Below are positions 22,549-33,940 of a stretch of DNA of 64,000 nucleotides, piece after piece. The notes beneath the pieces were generated by a model. The model made no database searches. It was not told where the DNA came from and worked only from the letters and a program-made list of their open reading frames with translations. The stretch covers positions 123,795,422-123,859,421 of the forward strand of contig NC_035448.2 of the NCBI RefSeq assembly GCF_002127325.2, in the 5' to 3' direction. The translations under genes were made by a program, and so were the position numbers. The DNA comes from Helianthus annuus (Eukaryota; Streptophyta; Magnoliopsida; Asterales; Asteraceae). How positions within the stretch are numbered: position 1 is the stretch's first letter; every line of letters starts with the position of its first letter.

Positions 22549-24648
22549 CGTCACACCCCCAAAATTCACTCGCGGGGTATCACCGCATGGAGGCGTGACT
22601 GACCAGGATCAAGCCACCAATCATATTGAACATTGTAAGTATTAAATAAAGTTCAACCCATCAATATAAAAGGTGTTCAAAACAAAACATAGTTAAATGT
22701 TTAGCGGAAGCATGTGTTTACCCAGCGCAAGCTCCATGAGTACCTAACGTCCTGCAAGGCATGTAACAAAGAGTCAACAACAAAGTTGAGCGAGTTCACA
22801 GTTGATTGTTCAGTTAATGAGTTCGTTCAGAAATCATAAGTTCGTTCATAACCATGTGTTTACCCAGTACCCTTGTTCCCAAACCTTTACAGTAATAAGT
22901 GGGGGCTTCCCATGTTGCATGTACTAGATTAGTTGTATCTATAGGTGTCCTTCCCAATCCAAGGACAGTGGTAAGTATGAGTTTACGTAGGTTTTACGTA
23001 AGTGCCCTTCCCTAACCGAGGACAGTAGTACGTATCAAGTACGTAGGTTTAGCGTTGGTGTCCTTCCCAAACCGAGGACCATAGTACGTAGGATTTACGT
23101 AGGTTCTAACACTGGTGTCCTTCCCAAACCGAGGACAATAGTACGTAGGTTTTACGTAGGTTTTCGTACTTGCGTCCTTCCCAAACCGAGGACGGTAGTA
23201 AGTAGTCTAGTAGTCTAGTAGTGATGCAAGTACGGGTAGTCATTCAATCCATCCCAACCCACCGGGAATCCCATGCCTTGGAAAGGGTGTGAACTCACCT
23301 GGGTTTGCTCGGTATGCTAAAGTATGTGCTCACAAATAATCAGTCAAGGCCTAGAGTACGCACGTATACATAATCAGTTTACATTCACGAAGTTCACGTA
23401 TAAGTACAATCACAATGGGTATTGAATCAGTGATCACCAAATAACACATAGCACATATTCAAGCTCATGCAAGTCATGCCTATCATTTAACAACAGTTAA
23501 CTAACCCAGTTAACCCCCAACTGACTTAACTGAGTTACTGTGCAGATTAAGCCCTCGACGAAACATACTTGTTTCGTTATGCAACCCTTCGACGAAACAC
23601 CCTTCGTTTCGTCATGATCCCTTCAGCGAAACACCATCTGTTTCGTCATATCTACTCTCGACGAAACACCCCCTGTTTCGCTGTGATTTGCGTTTCGTCT
23701 ACAAGATTAGTTACGTCGTTAACAGTTACACAGAAACCCTAATCTGCCGATTAACAATTCACAACAAACATACAATCATACAGAACCCATACAACAATCA
23801 TCGATACCAATTATTATTCCAATCATAACATAATCATGTGTTAACCTTACACAATCTAGCATATATGTTGACCATTACATGAGAACACGTTCATAGATTC
23901 ATTAATATTAACATTCTATTCTGATCAACAATAATAAGCAACCCTAATCAATCATTATAATCCAATCATCGTGATCAAAAACATTCGTCACCATCTATCA
24001 TCTATAACCATTAACCCTATCCTATAACAAACTGTTAACAGACAAGCATATGAGTCATGTATTCATAAATCATCACGATATACATAATGAATTCATAAGC
24101 AATTAAATATCAGCAATTAACTAACCGAAAGGTATAGGGATTAGAATGAAGGACTTGAAAGTTTCCAAGGATGATAATGATGGTTGCCGTCGGTTAACAG
24201 AGAAGGAGAGAAAGCTAAGGTTTCTAATTTGTTAAAAAAATGTCACGAATGAAACCGTAGAACTCAATAAGTATACGCGTAACACACTGGGCCCTTAATG
24301 GGCTTCGGCGAATCAATGGGCCGGCGGAACACTTTGTTTCGTCGAATAAGGATGGCGAAACACATCACTGTTTCGTCGAGATGTCTGTGACGAAACAACT
24401 CTCCGTTTCGTCGGAGTGTTGATGACGAAACACTTCTGTTTCGTCAAAGCCATACAAGGTATAAATGGTTTAAGTTTTTCAAACATGTTTCATGTTAAAC
24501 ACCTTAATCACATTACATAGATAACATATCCAACAAACATCTCAACATATAATCCAACGTGTACAATTACAAGGCAAACAAGCAAACAACTAAACAGTTA
24601 ACGTGCAATTAATGCGAAGATGAAATCTTGGAAACTCGAGTTGTCACA
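22549..24648 (-). repeat. 3' LTR of element G
   Basis: Starts CGTCACACC (TG mutated to CG) and ends AGTTGTCACA. It is 88 bp shorter than its partner, mainly because 102 bp are replaced by 17 bp at 22710-22726. A block of imperfect repeats (TACGTAGG and GTCCTTCCCAAACCGAGGAC) occupies about 22950-23200, and hairpin arrays lie at 23555-23700 and 24336-24450. Confidence 0.92.
23555..24450. repeat. Two hairpin-motif arrays in the 3' LTR of G
   Basis: Array 1 (23555-23700) has four units and array 2 (24336-24450) three units of an inverted repeat: GACGAAAC, a 4-8 base loop, GTTTCGTC. Unit spacing is about 35-40 bp. Several stems vary at the second base pair. Confidence 0.85.
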
Positions 24649-24779
24649 TTATCCCCAACTTGAAAGAAATTTCGTCCCGAAATTTAGCATGCGGTTACTG
24701 AGGAAGCTAGTTGTGTTGTGTGGTTTACTGGTTTTCCTGGGGTGTCACATCATCCCCCCCGTTGATTTGGAATTTCGTC

Positions 24780-27700
24780 CTGAAATTCTGTAGTAGCTTC
24801 AGCCTCAGTAGTAGTTGCATTGTTCTTGAACAACTGGGGATACTTGAGTTTTATTTGGTCTTCTCATTCCCAGGTGAACTCTGGGCCACGACGGGAGTTC
24901 CAACGAACTCGAACAAGGGGTATTCTGGTGTGCTTGAGGACCTTAACATCTCGGTCCGTGATTTCAATTGGTTCCTCGACGAATCGCAACTGATCGTCGA
25001 TAGTGAGCTCCTTTAAAGGAACTATGAGGGTCTCATCTGACAGACATTTCTTCAGATTTGACACGTGAAATACGTTGTGAACTCCACCGGGTTCTGCTGG
25101 TAGGTTCAGTTTGTAGGCCATCTTGCCTATTTTCTCAATGATTTCGAACGGTCCGACATATCGCGGATTGAGCTTGCCTCGCTTGCCAAAATGAACTACA
25201 CCCTTCCAGGGTGAGACTTTGAGTAGCACTCGATCCCTAACCTGGAACTCGAGTGGTTTCCTGCGCTTATCAGCGTAGCTTTTCTGACGGTCACGAGTTG
25301 CCACCATTCATTGTCGTATCTGAGCAATTCTTTCTGTTGCGTCTACTACAAGTTCTGGACCTGTGATCTGACTATCACCCACCTCTGCCCAACAAAGAGG
25401 TGATCGGCATTTACGCCCGTACAATGCCTCAAATGGAGCGGCTTGAATACTGGTTTGGTAACTGTTGTTATACGAAAACTCCACTAACGGGAGATGTTTT
25501 TCCCAGCCGTTCCCAAAATCAATCACACATGCCCTAAGCATGTCTTCAAGGGTTTGAATAGTGCATTCAGACTGCCCATCTGTCTGAGGGTGATAAGCTG
25601 TGCTCATGTCTAATCGAGAGCCAAAAGATTTGTGCATTGATTGCCACAATTCCGAAGTAAAACGTGCATCACGATCGGAGATAATAGAGGTTGGCACCCC
25701 GTGCCTCGAAACAACTTCCTTAAGATAGACGTCTGCTAGAGTGGAGAACTTATCCGTCTCCTTGATAGCCAAGAAGTGTGCAGACTTTGTGAGTCGATCC
25801 ACGATCACCCAAATAGTATCACTCCCACGTTGAGATCTAGGCAGGCCAGTAACAAAATCCATGGAAATTTCCTCCCATTCCATTGTGGTATCTTTGGTTG
25901 CTGCAGTAGGCCCGATGGTTTCTGGTATTCGGTCTTGACTCTCGTGCAAGTCAAACATTTGCTGACGTAAGTTGCTATGTGGGCTTTCATGCTAGGCCAC
26001 CAATACGTAGTTCTGAGATCATGGTACATCTTATCCGAACCTGGATTTACTAAGTAGCGAGACTTATGTGCTTCATCCATCACTAGCTCGCGTAAGTTTC
26101 CATAATGTGGGACCCAAATGCGTCCTGTTACATAGTAGGCGCCGTCTTCCTTTTGTTCTAACCGTTGCCCTGAGCCGCGTAAGGCTTCAGCCCTGACGTT
26201 TTCTGGTTTCAATGCTTCTACCTGAGCATCTCGTATTTGTGCAGGAAGACTAGATTGAATAGTGAGTTGCAATGCTCGTACACGCCTAGGTGTAGTATCC
26301 TTTCGACTGAGGGCGTCGGTCACAACATTAGCCTTGCCCGGATGGTACTTGATCGCGCATTCGTAATCGTTTAAAAGCTCGACCCATCGACGTTGACGCA
26401 TGTTTAATTCCTTCTGTTTGAAGATATGCTCGAGACTCCTGTGATCGGTGTAGATGGTGCACTTGGTACCGTACAGGTAATGTCTCCATATCTTGAGCGC
26501 GAAAGTAACAGCTCCGAGCTCCAAATCGTGCGTAGTATAATTCCTTTCGTGGATCTTAAGTTGGCGCGAGGCGTAAGCAATGACTTTATCCCGTTGCATC
26601 AATACACAACCAAGACCCTAAATTGATGCGTCGCAGTAAACCACAAAGTCGTCTGTGCCCTCAAGCAATGAAAGAATAGGTGCGCTACAAAGTCTATCCT
26701 TTAGGTGTTGAAATGCTGATTCCTATGCATTACCCCATCGATAAGTAACACCCTTCTGCGTTAGTGAGGTGAGAGGTTGCGCAATCTTCGAGAAGTCTTT
26801 GATGAACCTCCTGTAGTAACCTGCCAAACCCAAGAATTGGCGAATTTCCGTTGGTGTACGCGGTGCAGGCCAGTTCTTAATCGAGTCTACCTTGGATGGA
26901 TCAACATGAATCCCATCCTTGTTTACCACGTGGCCTAGAAAGTGGACTTCACGAAGCCAGAAGTCGCATTTTGAAAACTTTGCGTACAGTTGTTCTGTAC
27001 GAAGGAGTTCCAAGATAAGTTGTAAATGCTGCTCGTGTTCCTCCTGACTCTTAGAATAAATCAGGATGTCGTCGATGAAGTCAATAACAAATTTGTCTAG
27101 GTAGGGCTTGCATACTCTGTTCATAAGATCCATGAAGACTGCAGGTGCGTTTGTTAACCCGAATGGCATGACCAGAAACTCGTACTAGCCGTAGCGAGTT
27201 CTGAATGCTGTTTTGGAGACGTCCTCGTCCCAGACTCTAAGTTGATCGTAGCCTGACCTCAGATCAATCTTTGAGTAGAAGCTCGACCCTTGCAACTGGT
27301 CGAATAAGTCATCAATACATGGAAGAGGATAGCGATTCTTCACGGTCACCTTGTTTAGTTCGCGGTAGTCTATGCACATACGGAAGGTACCGTCTTTCTT
27401 TTTCATAAACAACACTGGAGCTCCCCAAGGCAAAGAGCAAGGACGAATAAAACCTTTATCCAAAAGTTCTTGCAATTGTTTGGACAGTTCTTCCAGTTCG
27501 GTTGGAGCTAAGCGATAGGGTGCTCGAGCTATGGGCGTTGCTCCAGGAGCTAGCTCTATTTGGAATTCGACCTGACGGTAAGGCGGTAGCCCAGGTAAAT
27601 CTTCAGGAAACACTTGAGGAAAGTCGCGTACTACTGGAATACCTCTAATCTCTTCTCTTTCATTGATGCGTCAGTGACAAGTGCTAAAATAGCGGTGTGG

Positions 27701-29440
27701 CCCTTTCGCAAACACTTCTGGGCCTTAAGAAAGGAGATGATGCCCACCACGGCACCACTCTTGTCACCTTGGACTTCGAGAGGTTCTTTACCAAAACGGG
27801 GAATACAAACAATCTTCTCTTTGCATAGGATCTTTGCTTGCTGTTGGGATAACCAATCCATCCCAATGACGATGTCGAAACTACCCAGAACTATAGGAGT
27901 GAGATCGATAGAGAATGTTTGACCAGTGAGGACAAGATTACAACCCTGAACTATGTGTGTGGCCTTAAGACTTCTTCCATTTGCTAACTCTACGACATGT
28001 TTGGTGTTCAAAAGTGTTGGTGTGCGCTTGAGCATTTGACTAACTTTTAGAGACACATAACTGGTATCGGCACCCGAATCAAATAAAACAGTAACATAAA
28101 AGCCATCGAGAAGGAACTTACCCATCACCACATTAGGATCATTCCTTGCTTCACCCTGATCCAGCATGAACACTCGACCCCTAGCGCCGTTGTCATTATT
28201 GTTTCCCCCGTTGTTGTTCCCGTTATTGTTCCCGTTTCCTTGGTTGTGGTTCTGATTCTGATTCTGATTTAACTGTGGGCAGTGTCTCTTGAAGTGACCT
28301 TCAGCGCCACAATGAAAACATCCTTTATTGCCCTGTTGCCGTTGCTGATTCTATGGTGCTTGCTGTTGCTGCTGGCGATTCTGATTTGCAGGTCGTGAGC
28401 TCCTGCAATCTTTGACCTCATGACCCATCTTGAGACATCTCTGACAACGTCCCCTGTTGCACTAACCACTGTGGTGTCTGTTACATCTATTACACTTTGG
28501 GTGATTTCCTCGATATCCACCCTGCCCCTGACTACCAGAAGATTGCTGACCAGGACTCTGGTAATCATCAGCCTTTCGCTGCTGTGCCTGGGACTGAACT
28601 GTAGTCGAACCCTTGCTAGAGTCTCCATCCCATTTTCGTTTGTTGTCACTGGGAATAGCAGGGGTAGTAGTGGTAGCGGCACTGATACGTTGAGGCAGCT
28701 TGTTCTGTTCCACTGCCTGGTCTGTGAGACGATGAGCAAGACGAGTAACATCCTGGATGGTAGCAAGATTAGCAGAGGTCACATGGCTTTGGATCTCTGG
28801 TACTAAGCCTTTAAGGTACAACTCAATGCGCTTGATAGGAGGGTCCACCATAGTTGGACACAAGATGGCCAGCTCGTTTGACCTTTTCGTATACGCCTCT
28901 ATCTCTGACCCTGTCATCTTCAGGTTAAAGAACTCCACTTCCAACTTGTGGATGTCATCACGTGTGCAGTATTCCCGCTTGATCAATTCCTTGAAGTCGT
29001 TCCATGGGGTGGCATTAGCAGCCGCCAACCCCAGCATCTGGACTTGCGCATTCCACCAAGTCAGCGCAATGCCTTCGAGAGTACCAGTGGCATACTTCAC
29101 CTACGCGCCTCAGGGCATTCACACAGCTCGAAGACCGATTCGAGCTTCTCGAACCAGTGGAGGAGTCCAACGGCCCCTTCAGTGCCACTGAATGTGCTAG
29201 GACGACAGTCCATGAAATTCTTGAATGTGCATACAGGTGGCTGAGCGTGCTGACCTGTTGTATAAGAACAGGACAAGGTTAAACACAAGAATTGGTCTAT
29301 GAGGGTAGGATCTAAAGATCCTAGTATGAGTTGTGACTGTAGGATATACCTCCTGCTATGGCGGCTGCAAGTGCCGCAGCAACTTGTTCGTTAATCAAAG
29401 CCGTCAAATGGGCTTGAGTCATGTTGACACGTCCACTCAT
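24780..29440 (-). pseudogene. Gypsy gag-pol of element G (broken)
   Basis: Gag starts near 29440 (MSGRVNMTQAHLTALINEQ). Its core is at 28462-29288 with FSGTEGAVGLLHWFEKLESV, and a frame break near 29100. Cys-rich knuckles follow (CQRCLKMGHEVKDC and CFHCGAEGHFKRHC, about 28280-28460) with two in-frame stops. Protease LFDSGADTSYVS lies near 28050-28085. RT covers 26723-27613 with [20 protein letters not shown] and an FIDD active site, split by a stop at about 27180. RNase H is at about 26300-26640 with [20 protein letters not shown]. Integrase covers about 25310-26130 with a frame break near 25810-25950, a CLTC zinc motif and DDE-type residues ([18 protein letters not shown]). The C-terminal part at 24864-25307 ends in a chromodomain-like VRVRWNSRRGPEFTWE. 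At least five lesions make it non-functional, yet most motifs are intact. Confidence 0.92.
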
Positions 29441-29733
29441 GATCTTCATAACAAAGGGGAAACATGAGTGAGAGAGGTTCGCGAAAGTGCGATGACAGAA
29501 GAGAGTAAGCACACATGTGTTTTCAATCAACAGTTGCTACGTTTATCTAAGCATACCATGAGCAAAGTTCTATGTAACTAACAAGTAGGCAATAAAACAT
29601 AAACCATATCACCTATAGTATTGAGTCTTGCACGTGGAGCGAAGCTTCGTTGTGGATCGTTGAGAACTGTTCTGGTTATAGTCTGGTTTTATCCAAAAGT
29701 TTTCCCCTAAAACCAAGTTCACTATAACCAATG

Positions 29734-29745
29734 GCTCTGATACCA
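29734..29745 (-). other. Primer-binding site of element G
   Basis: Minus strand TGGTATCAGAGC, three bases from the LTR that starts at 29749. Confidence 0.9.
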
Positions 29746-29748
29746 ATC

Positions 29749-31936
29749 TGTCACACCCCCAAAATCCACTTGCGGGGTATCACCGCATGGAGGCGTGACT
29801 GACCAGGATCAAGCCACCAATCATATTGAACATTGCAAGTATTAACTAAAGTTCAACCCATCAATATAAAAGGTGTTCAAAACAAAACATAGTTAAATGT
29901 TTAGCGGAAACATAAAAGTGAAAACCCAACATAAGTATTAAGTTCAAAATGTCATAATGTTTTTAACATGGCATCCAATGTCCATGTCCCATAACGACTG
30001 CGCCTCCCAGTGCAAGCTCCATGAGTACCTAACGTCCTGCAAGGCATGTAACAGAGAGTCAACAACAAAGTTGAACGAGTTCACAGTTGATTGTTCAGTT
30101 AATGAGTTCGTTTAGAAATCGTAAGTTCGTTCATAACCATGCGTTTACCCAGTACCCTTGTTCCCAAACCTTTACAGTAATAAGTGGGGGCTTCCCATGT
30201 TGTATGTACAATAATAGTTGTATCTATAGGTGTCCTTCCTAATCCGAGGACAGTGGTAAGTATGAGTTTACGTAGGTTTTACGTAAGTGCCCTTCCCTAA
30301 CCGAGGACAGTAGTACGTATCAAGTACGTAGGTTTAGCGCTGGTGTCCTTCCCAAACCGAGGACCATAGTACGTAGGTTTTACGTAGGTTCTAACACTGG
30401 TGTCCTTCCCAAACCGAGGACAATAGTACGTGGGTTTTACGTAGGTTTTCGCACTGGCGTCCTTCCCAAACCGAGGACGGTAGTAAGTAGGCTAGTAGTC
30501 TAGTAGTGATGCAAGTACGGGTAGTCATTCAGTCCATTCTCAACCCACCGGGAATCCCATGCCTTGGAAAGGGTGTGAACTCACTTTGGTTTGCTCGGTA
30601 TGCTAAAGTATGTGCTCACAAATAATCAGTCAAGGCCTAGAGTACGCACATATACATAATCAGTTTATATTCACGAAGTTCACGTATAAGTACAATCACA
30701 GTAGGTATTGAATCAGTGATCACCAAATAACACATAGCACATATTCAAGCTCATGCAAGTCATGCCTATCATTTAGCAACAGTTAACTAACCCAGTTAAC
30801 CCCCAACTGACTTAACTGAGTTACTGTGCAGATTAAACCCTTGACGAAACACCCTTCGTTTCGTCATGCAACCCTTCGACGAAACACCCTTCGTTTCGTC
30901 ATGATCCCTTCGGCGAAACACCCTCTGTTTCGTCATATCTACTCTCGGCGAAACACCCCCTGTTTCGCCGTGATTTGCGTTTCTTCTACAAGATCAGTTA
31001 CATCGTTAATAGTTACACAGAAACCCTAATCCGCCGATTAACAGTTCACAACAAACATACAATCATACAGAACCCATACAACAATCATCGATACCAATTA
31101 TTATACCAATCATAACATAATCATGTGTTAACCTTACACAATCTAGCATATATGTTGACCATTACATGAGAACACATTCATAGATTCATTAATATTAACA
31201 TTCTATTCTGATCAACAATAATAAGCAACCCTAATCAATCATTATAATCCAATCATCGTGATCAAAAACATTCGTCACCATCTATCATCTATAACCATTA
31301 ACCCTATCCTATAATAAACTATTAACAGACAGGCATACGAGTCATGTATTCATAAATCATCACGATATACATAATGAATTCATAAGCAATTAAATATCAG
31401 CAATTAACTAACCGAAAGGTATATGGATTAGAATGAAGGACTTGAAAGTTTCCAAGGATGATAATGATGGCTGCCATCGGTTAACAGAGAAGGAGAGAAA
31501 GCTAGGGTTTCTAATTTGTTAAAAAAAATGTCAGGAATGAAACCGTAGAACTCAATAAGTATACGCGTAACACACTGGGCCCTTAATGGGCTTCCGCGAA
31601 TCAATGGGCCGGCGGAACACTTTGTTTCGTCGAATAAGGATGGCGAAACACGTCACTGTTTCGTCGAGATGTCTGTGATGAAACAACTCTTCGTTTCGTC
31701 GGAGTGTTGATGACGAAACACTTCTGTTTCGTCAAAGCCATACAAGGTATAAATGGTTTAAGTTTTTCAAACAGGTTTCATGTTAAACACCTTAATCACA
31801 TTACATTGATAACATATCCAACAAACATCTCAACATATAATCCAACGTGTACAATTACAAGCCAAACAAGCAAACAACTAAACAGTTAACGTGCAATTAA
31901 TGCGAAGATGGAATCTTGGAAACTCGAGTTGTCACA
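29749..31936 (-). repeat. 5' LTR of element G
   Basis: 2,188 bp, TGTCACACC..GTTGTCACA. The minus strand around 31490-31570 looks like a core promoter: a TATACTTAT near 31556-31566, then a leader with AAACCCTAGCTTTCTCTCC. It keeps the 102 bp that the other LTR has lost (29910-30011). Confidence 0.92.
30836..31737. repeat. Two hairpin-motif arrays in the 5' LTR of G
   Basis: Counterparts of the arrays in the other LTR: four units at about 30836-30985 and three at about 31620-31737. The fourth unit of the first array pairs GGCGAAAC with GTTTCGCC, a two-sided change relative to the GACGAAAC/GTTTCGTC type. The three-unit array is upstream of the putative TATA box on the transcribed strand; the four-unit array is downstream. 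Confidence 0.85.
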
Positions 31937-32676
31937 AATAAATAATAGTTAATTAATTAAACGAATTAATTAATAAAACGCATTGGAAATATAAACTAAT
32001 GATCAACAACACGAAACCCAACAGGATCCGGTTACATGCAAAAACGAGCACAGTAAAATATATTTAACTACCGATGAGAAAAATTATACCTCGGTTAATG
32101 ACTAACCGGTCGAGAAACCGAGGTTCAACGAACAAGGGCTAGTAAACGGCACAACGAAATGCGACGAAGGAGGTGGCGCCAAGCGGCGGCCAACTACGGC
32201 AAACAGCCGCGGCAATCAACGGCAGCGGCCGGCGGCAGCCGACAACAGGCAGCAGGGCTGCGACGACTTGCAATGGCGAGCAGCAGGGCGGCGGTAAACC
32301 GGCTGCGGCTCGGTTAATATTGAGAGCAATTTTCTTGTTGCAACAACTAACTAATTTTGTTCATCTCATTAAACAATGCAAGACCCAATCACTTAAAAGG
32401 ATATGGACCCTTTATGCATGCTTGCCAAGTGGTACACATGCATGGTGCATGTGTTGCCATTGGCCAATGTGTTAGGTGCGCGACAAGTGGCGTAGGGTGA
32501 GTATGCCTGTGTCACCCGGTCCATGTACCCGTCTCTTAGTTAATACCCGCGTATCGTTCGTAATTACCAGTTAAACAGGTTAAGTGGATTTTTAGTTCGT
32601 CGCCCAAGGTGTAACTCTTACGGGTCAAGACCCGGTCGGCAGCGTTGACTTATTGAACCGGACATAATATCCAACA
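31937..32676 (-). repeat. 5' LTR of element E, outer piece
   Basis: Continuation of the LTR piece at 22491-22548 after removal of G; it resumes with AATAAATAATAGTTAATT. It ends AATATCCAACA, followed by the AACTA duplication at 32677-32681. Confidence 0.9.
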
Positions 32677-32681
32677 AACTA

Positions 32682-32854
32682 ACCATACCGTAAAGCAGCT
32701 TTATGATATGTAATGTATTGATATACGAGATGGTCATAAGCAGGTTTACGATCTCTATCAATATATGTTCTTGTATTAACTAGTTCGGTTGAACTAGCCG
32801 TATTGTCAAAAAGAAAAAAAAAACAACTCAACTTGAGTCATTGTTGCAAAAAAT
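32682..32854. other. Island of host DNA between elements E and H
   Basis: About 178 bp (with the CAGTG duplication of H at 32855-32859) that was contiguous with 15699 before E inserted. AT-rich, no gene seen. It is part of the ancestral distal upstream region of the expansin-like gene. Confidence 0.7.
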
Positions 32855-32859
32855 CAGTG

Positions 32860-33381
32860 TGTCAAAGTATCATGGATCAATGAGCAAAAAACCTTTATTA
32901 ACTCCAAACAACAAAGAACAATCAAAAGAAACAATACAATCCGAAAGAAATCACTCAAATTCCTCACAAGCAGATTATCAACACGATGATCTGCACACTC
33001 TTAGACTCAACCTAACAAGATCTCAGTATAACATCTTCTACAGATTAACAAATCTAACTGAATGAACAAACCTTAGGAGAGAGAAGATTATACAGACTAA
33101 AGAGAGAGATTAAAGTCTCTGATATATGGTGAAAGAATGCTTAGCCACATATCACAACACTTATATAACCTGGGCTAAACCAGGCCTTCAGTTCACCGAC
33201 ACAACATCAAGCCCATCACGTCTCATCTGCTTCAAGTCCATTAAGAAACAGCTAGAAGCCCACATTCATTTAACACCGAATGGACTCTTAGTCCACCTAA
33301 ACAACAAAACATAAACTTGTATTATTACTAAATAACTTGATAAATTAAATAATGAAATTGGAAAAATATAAACATGATATA
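32860..33381 (-). repeat. 3' LTR of element H, outer piece
   Basis: Begins TGTCAAAG and is cut by J after ATATA (33377-33381). The last nine bases of this LTR are at 39297-39305. A palindromic CTTATATAA, usable as a TATA box on the minus strand, lies near 33160. Confidence 0.88.
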
Positions 33382-33930
33382 TGTAGGATCGTTTGCTGAC
33401 CCGATGAGTCGATCAGAAGAGCACTTAGACTAGTTCAGAGGCGGAATTCATTGAATTAGTCTTCGTAAAGCTTGATTTCACTATTGACTGTCTCCTTTAT
33501 TGATCTGCTAACAAGTTACAAGTACATGGAGACAAAACGGACAGAGTTTTGCCTTTACACACACTAACCTTGCTCACACTGCTACTCTATAACTATATGG
33601 ATCGCTCATTAGGATCTACTATATATAGAAGTTATGGGCCGCTCATATGGACATGTCCATATGAGCGATCTACATAACTACCACATAAGCGGTCCACCAT
33701 GATGACCACATAAGCGGTCCATACCATTTGTCCCTCGAGCGATCCATCCACCTGTCCGCTCGAGTGGTCCTAATCTAATTGACACAAAAGCGACCCTAAC
33801 CTCTAATTGGACTAATGAACGGTCCAACAACTTCAATTCTATACAAGCTTTCTTACTTTCCTATTCCTATACAATCAGCTCTGCCGTAAAACTCGAACTA
33901 AGATGTAGTCGACAGACAACTGCACCAACA
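33382..33930 (-). repeat. 3' LTR of element J
   Basis: 549 bp, TGTAGGATC..GCACCAACA. Contains a TATA-like TCTATATATAG on the minus strand (about 33618-33628), a 28-bp perfect palindrome at 33640-33667, and several AGCGGTCC or AGCGATCC cores between 33640 and 33830. Confidence 0.95.
33640..33667. repeat. 28-bp perfect palindrome in LTR J
   Basis: The half-site CGCTCATATGGACA is followed directly by its exact reverse complement. It lies about 12-20 bp upstream of the TATA box on the transcribed strand. The copy in the other LTR (39001-39028) has one mismatch. Confidence 0.95.
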
Positions 33931-33940
33931 GACTCCCCCT
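33931..33940 (-). other. Polypurine tract of element J
   Basis: Minus strand AGGGGGAGTC directly abuts the 3' LTR. Further AGGGGGAGT copies occur at 34099-34108, 35356-35364 and 35481-35490. Confidence 0.8.

Larger units (their letters stand above)
22549..31936 (-). mobile_element. Ty3/gypsy element G nested in the 5' LTR of E
   Basis: 9,388 bp flanked by a perfect AATAA duplication (22544-22548 and 31937-31941). LTRs of 2,100 and 2,188 bp, an initiator-Met primer site, a polypurine tract (minus strand AAGTTGGGGATAA next to 24649) and a complete but mutated gag-pol. Domain order PR-RT-RH-IN is that of gypsy elements. Long LTRs and a chromodomain-like C-terminus suggest a chromovirus of the Tekay type (inference). 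Confidence 0.93.
15700..32676 (-). mobile_element. Ty1/copia element E, interrupted by gypsy element G
   Basis: Bounded by a perfect AACTA duplication (15695-15699 and 32677-32681). The LTRs are 792 bp on the left and about 798 bp on the right once G is removed. Polypurine tract, RNase H, RT, integrase, protease, gag and primer site follow in copia order on the minus strand. The left LTR starts TC instead of TG. The total is 16,977 bp, of which 9,388 plus a 5-bp duplication are G. The coding region has several stops and frameshifts. Confidence 0.92.

Noticed and set aside
23555..24450. Regularly spaced repeats with short variable inserts in LTR G, superficially like a CRISPR array
   Set aside because: The repeats are inverted pairs with loops of 4-8 bases, occur at matching places in both LTRs of a plant retrotransposon, and have no spacer-length inserts or cas genes.
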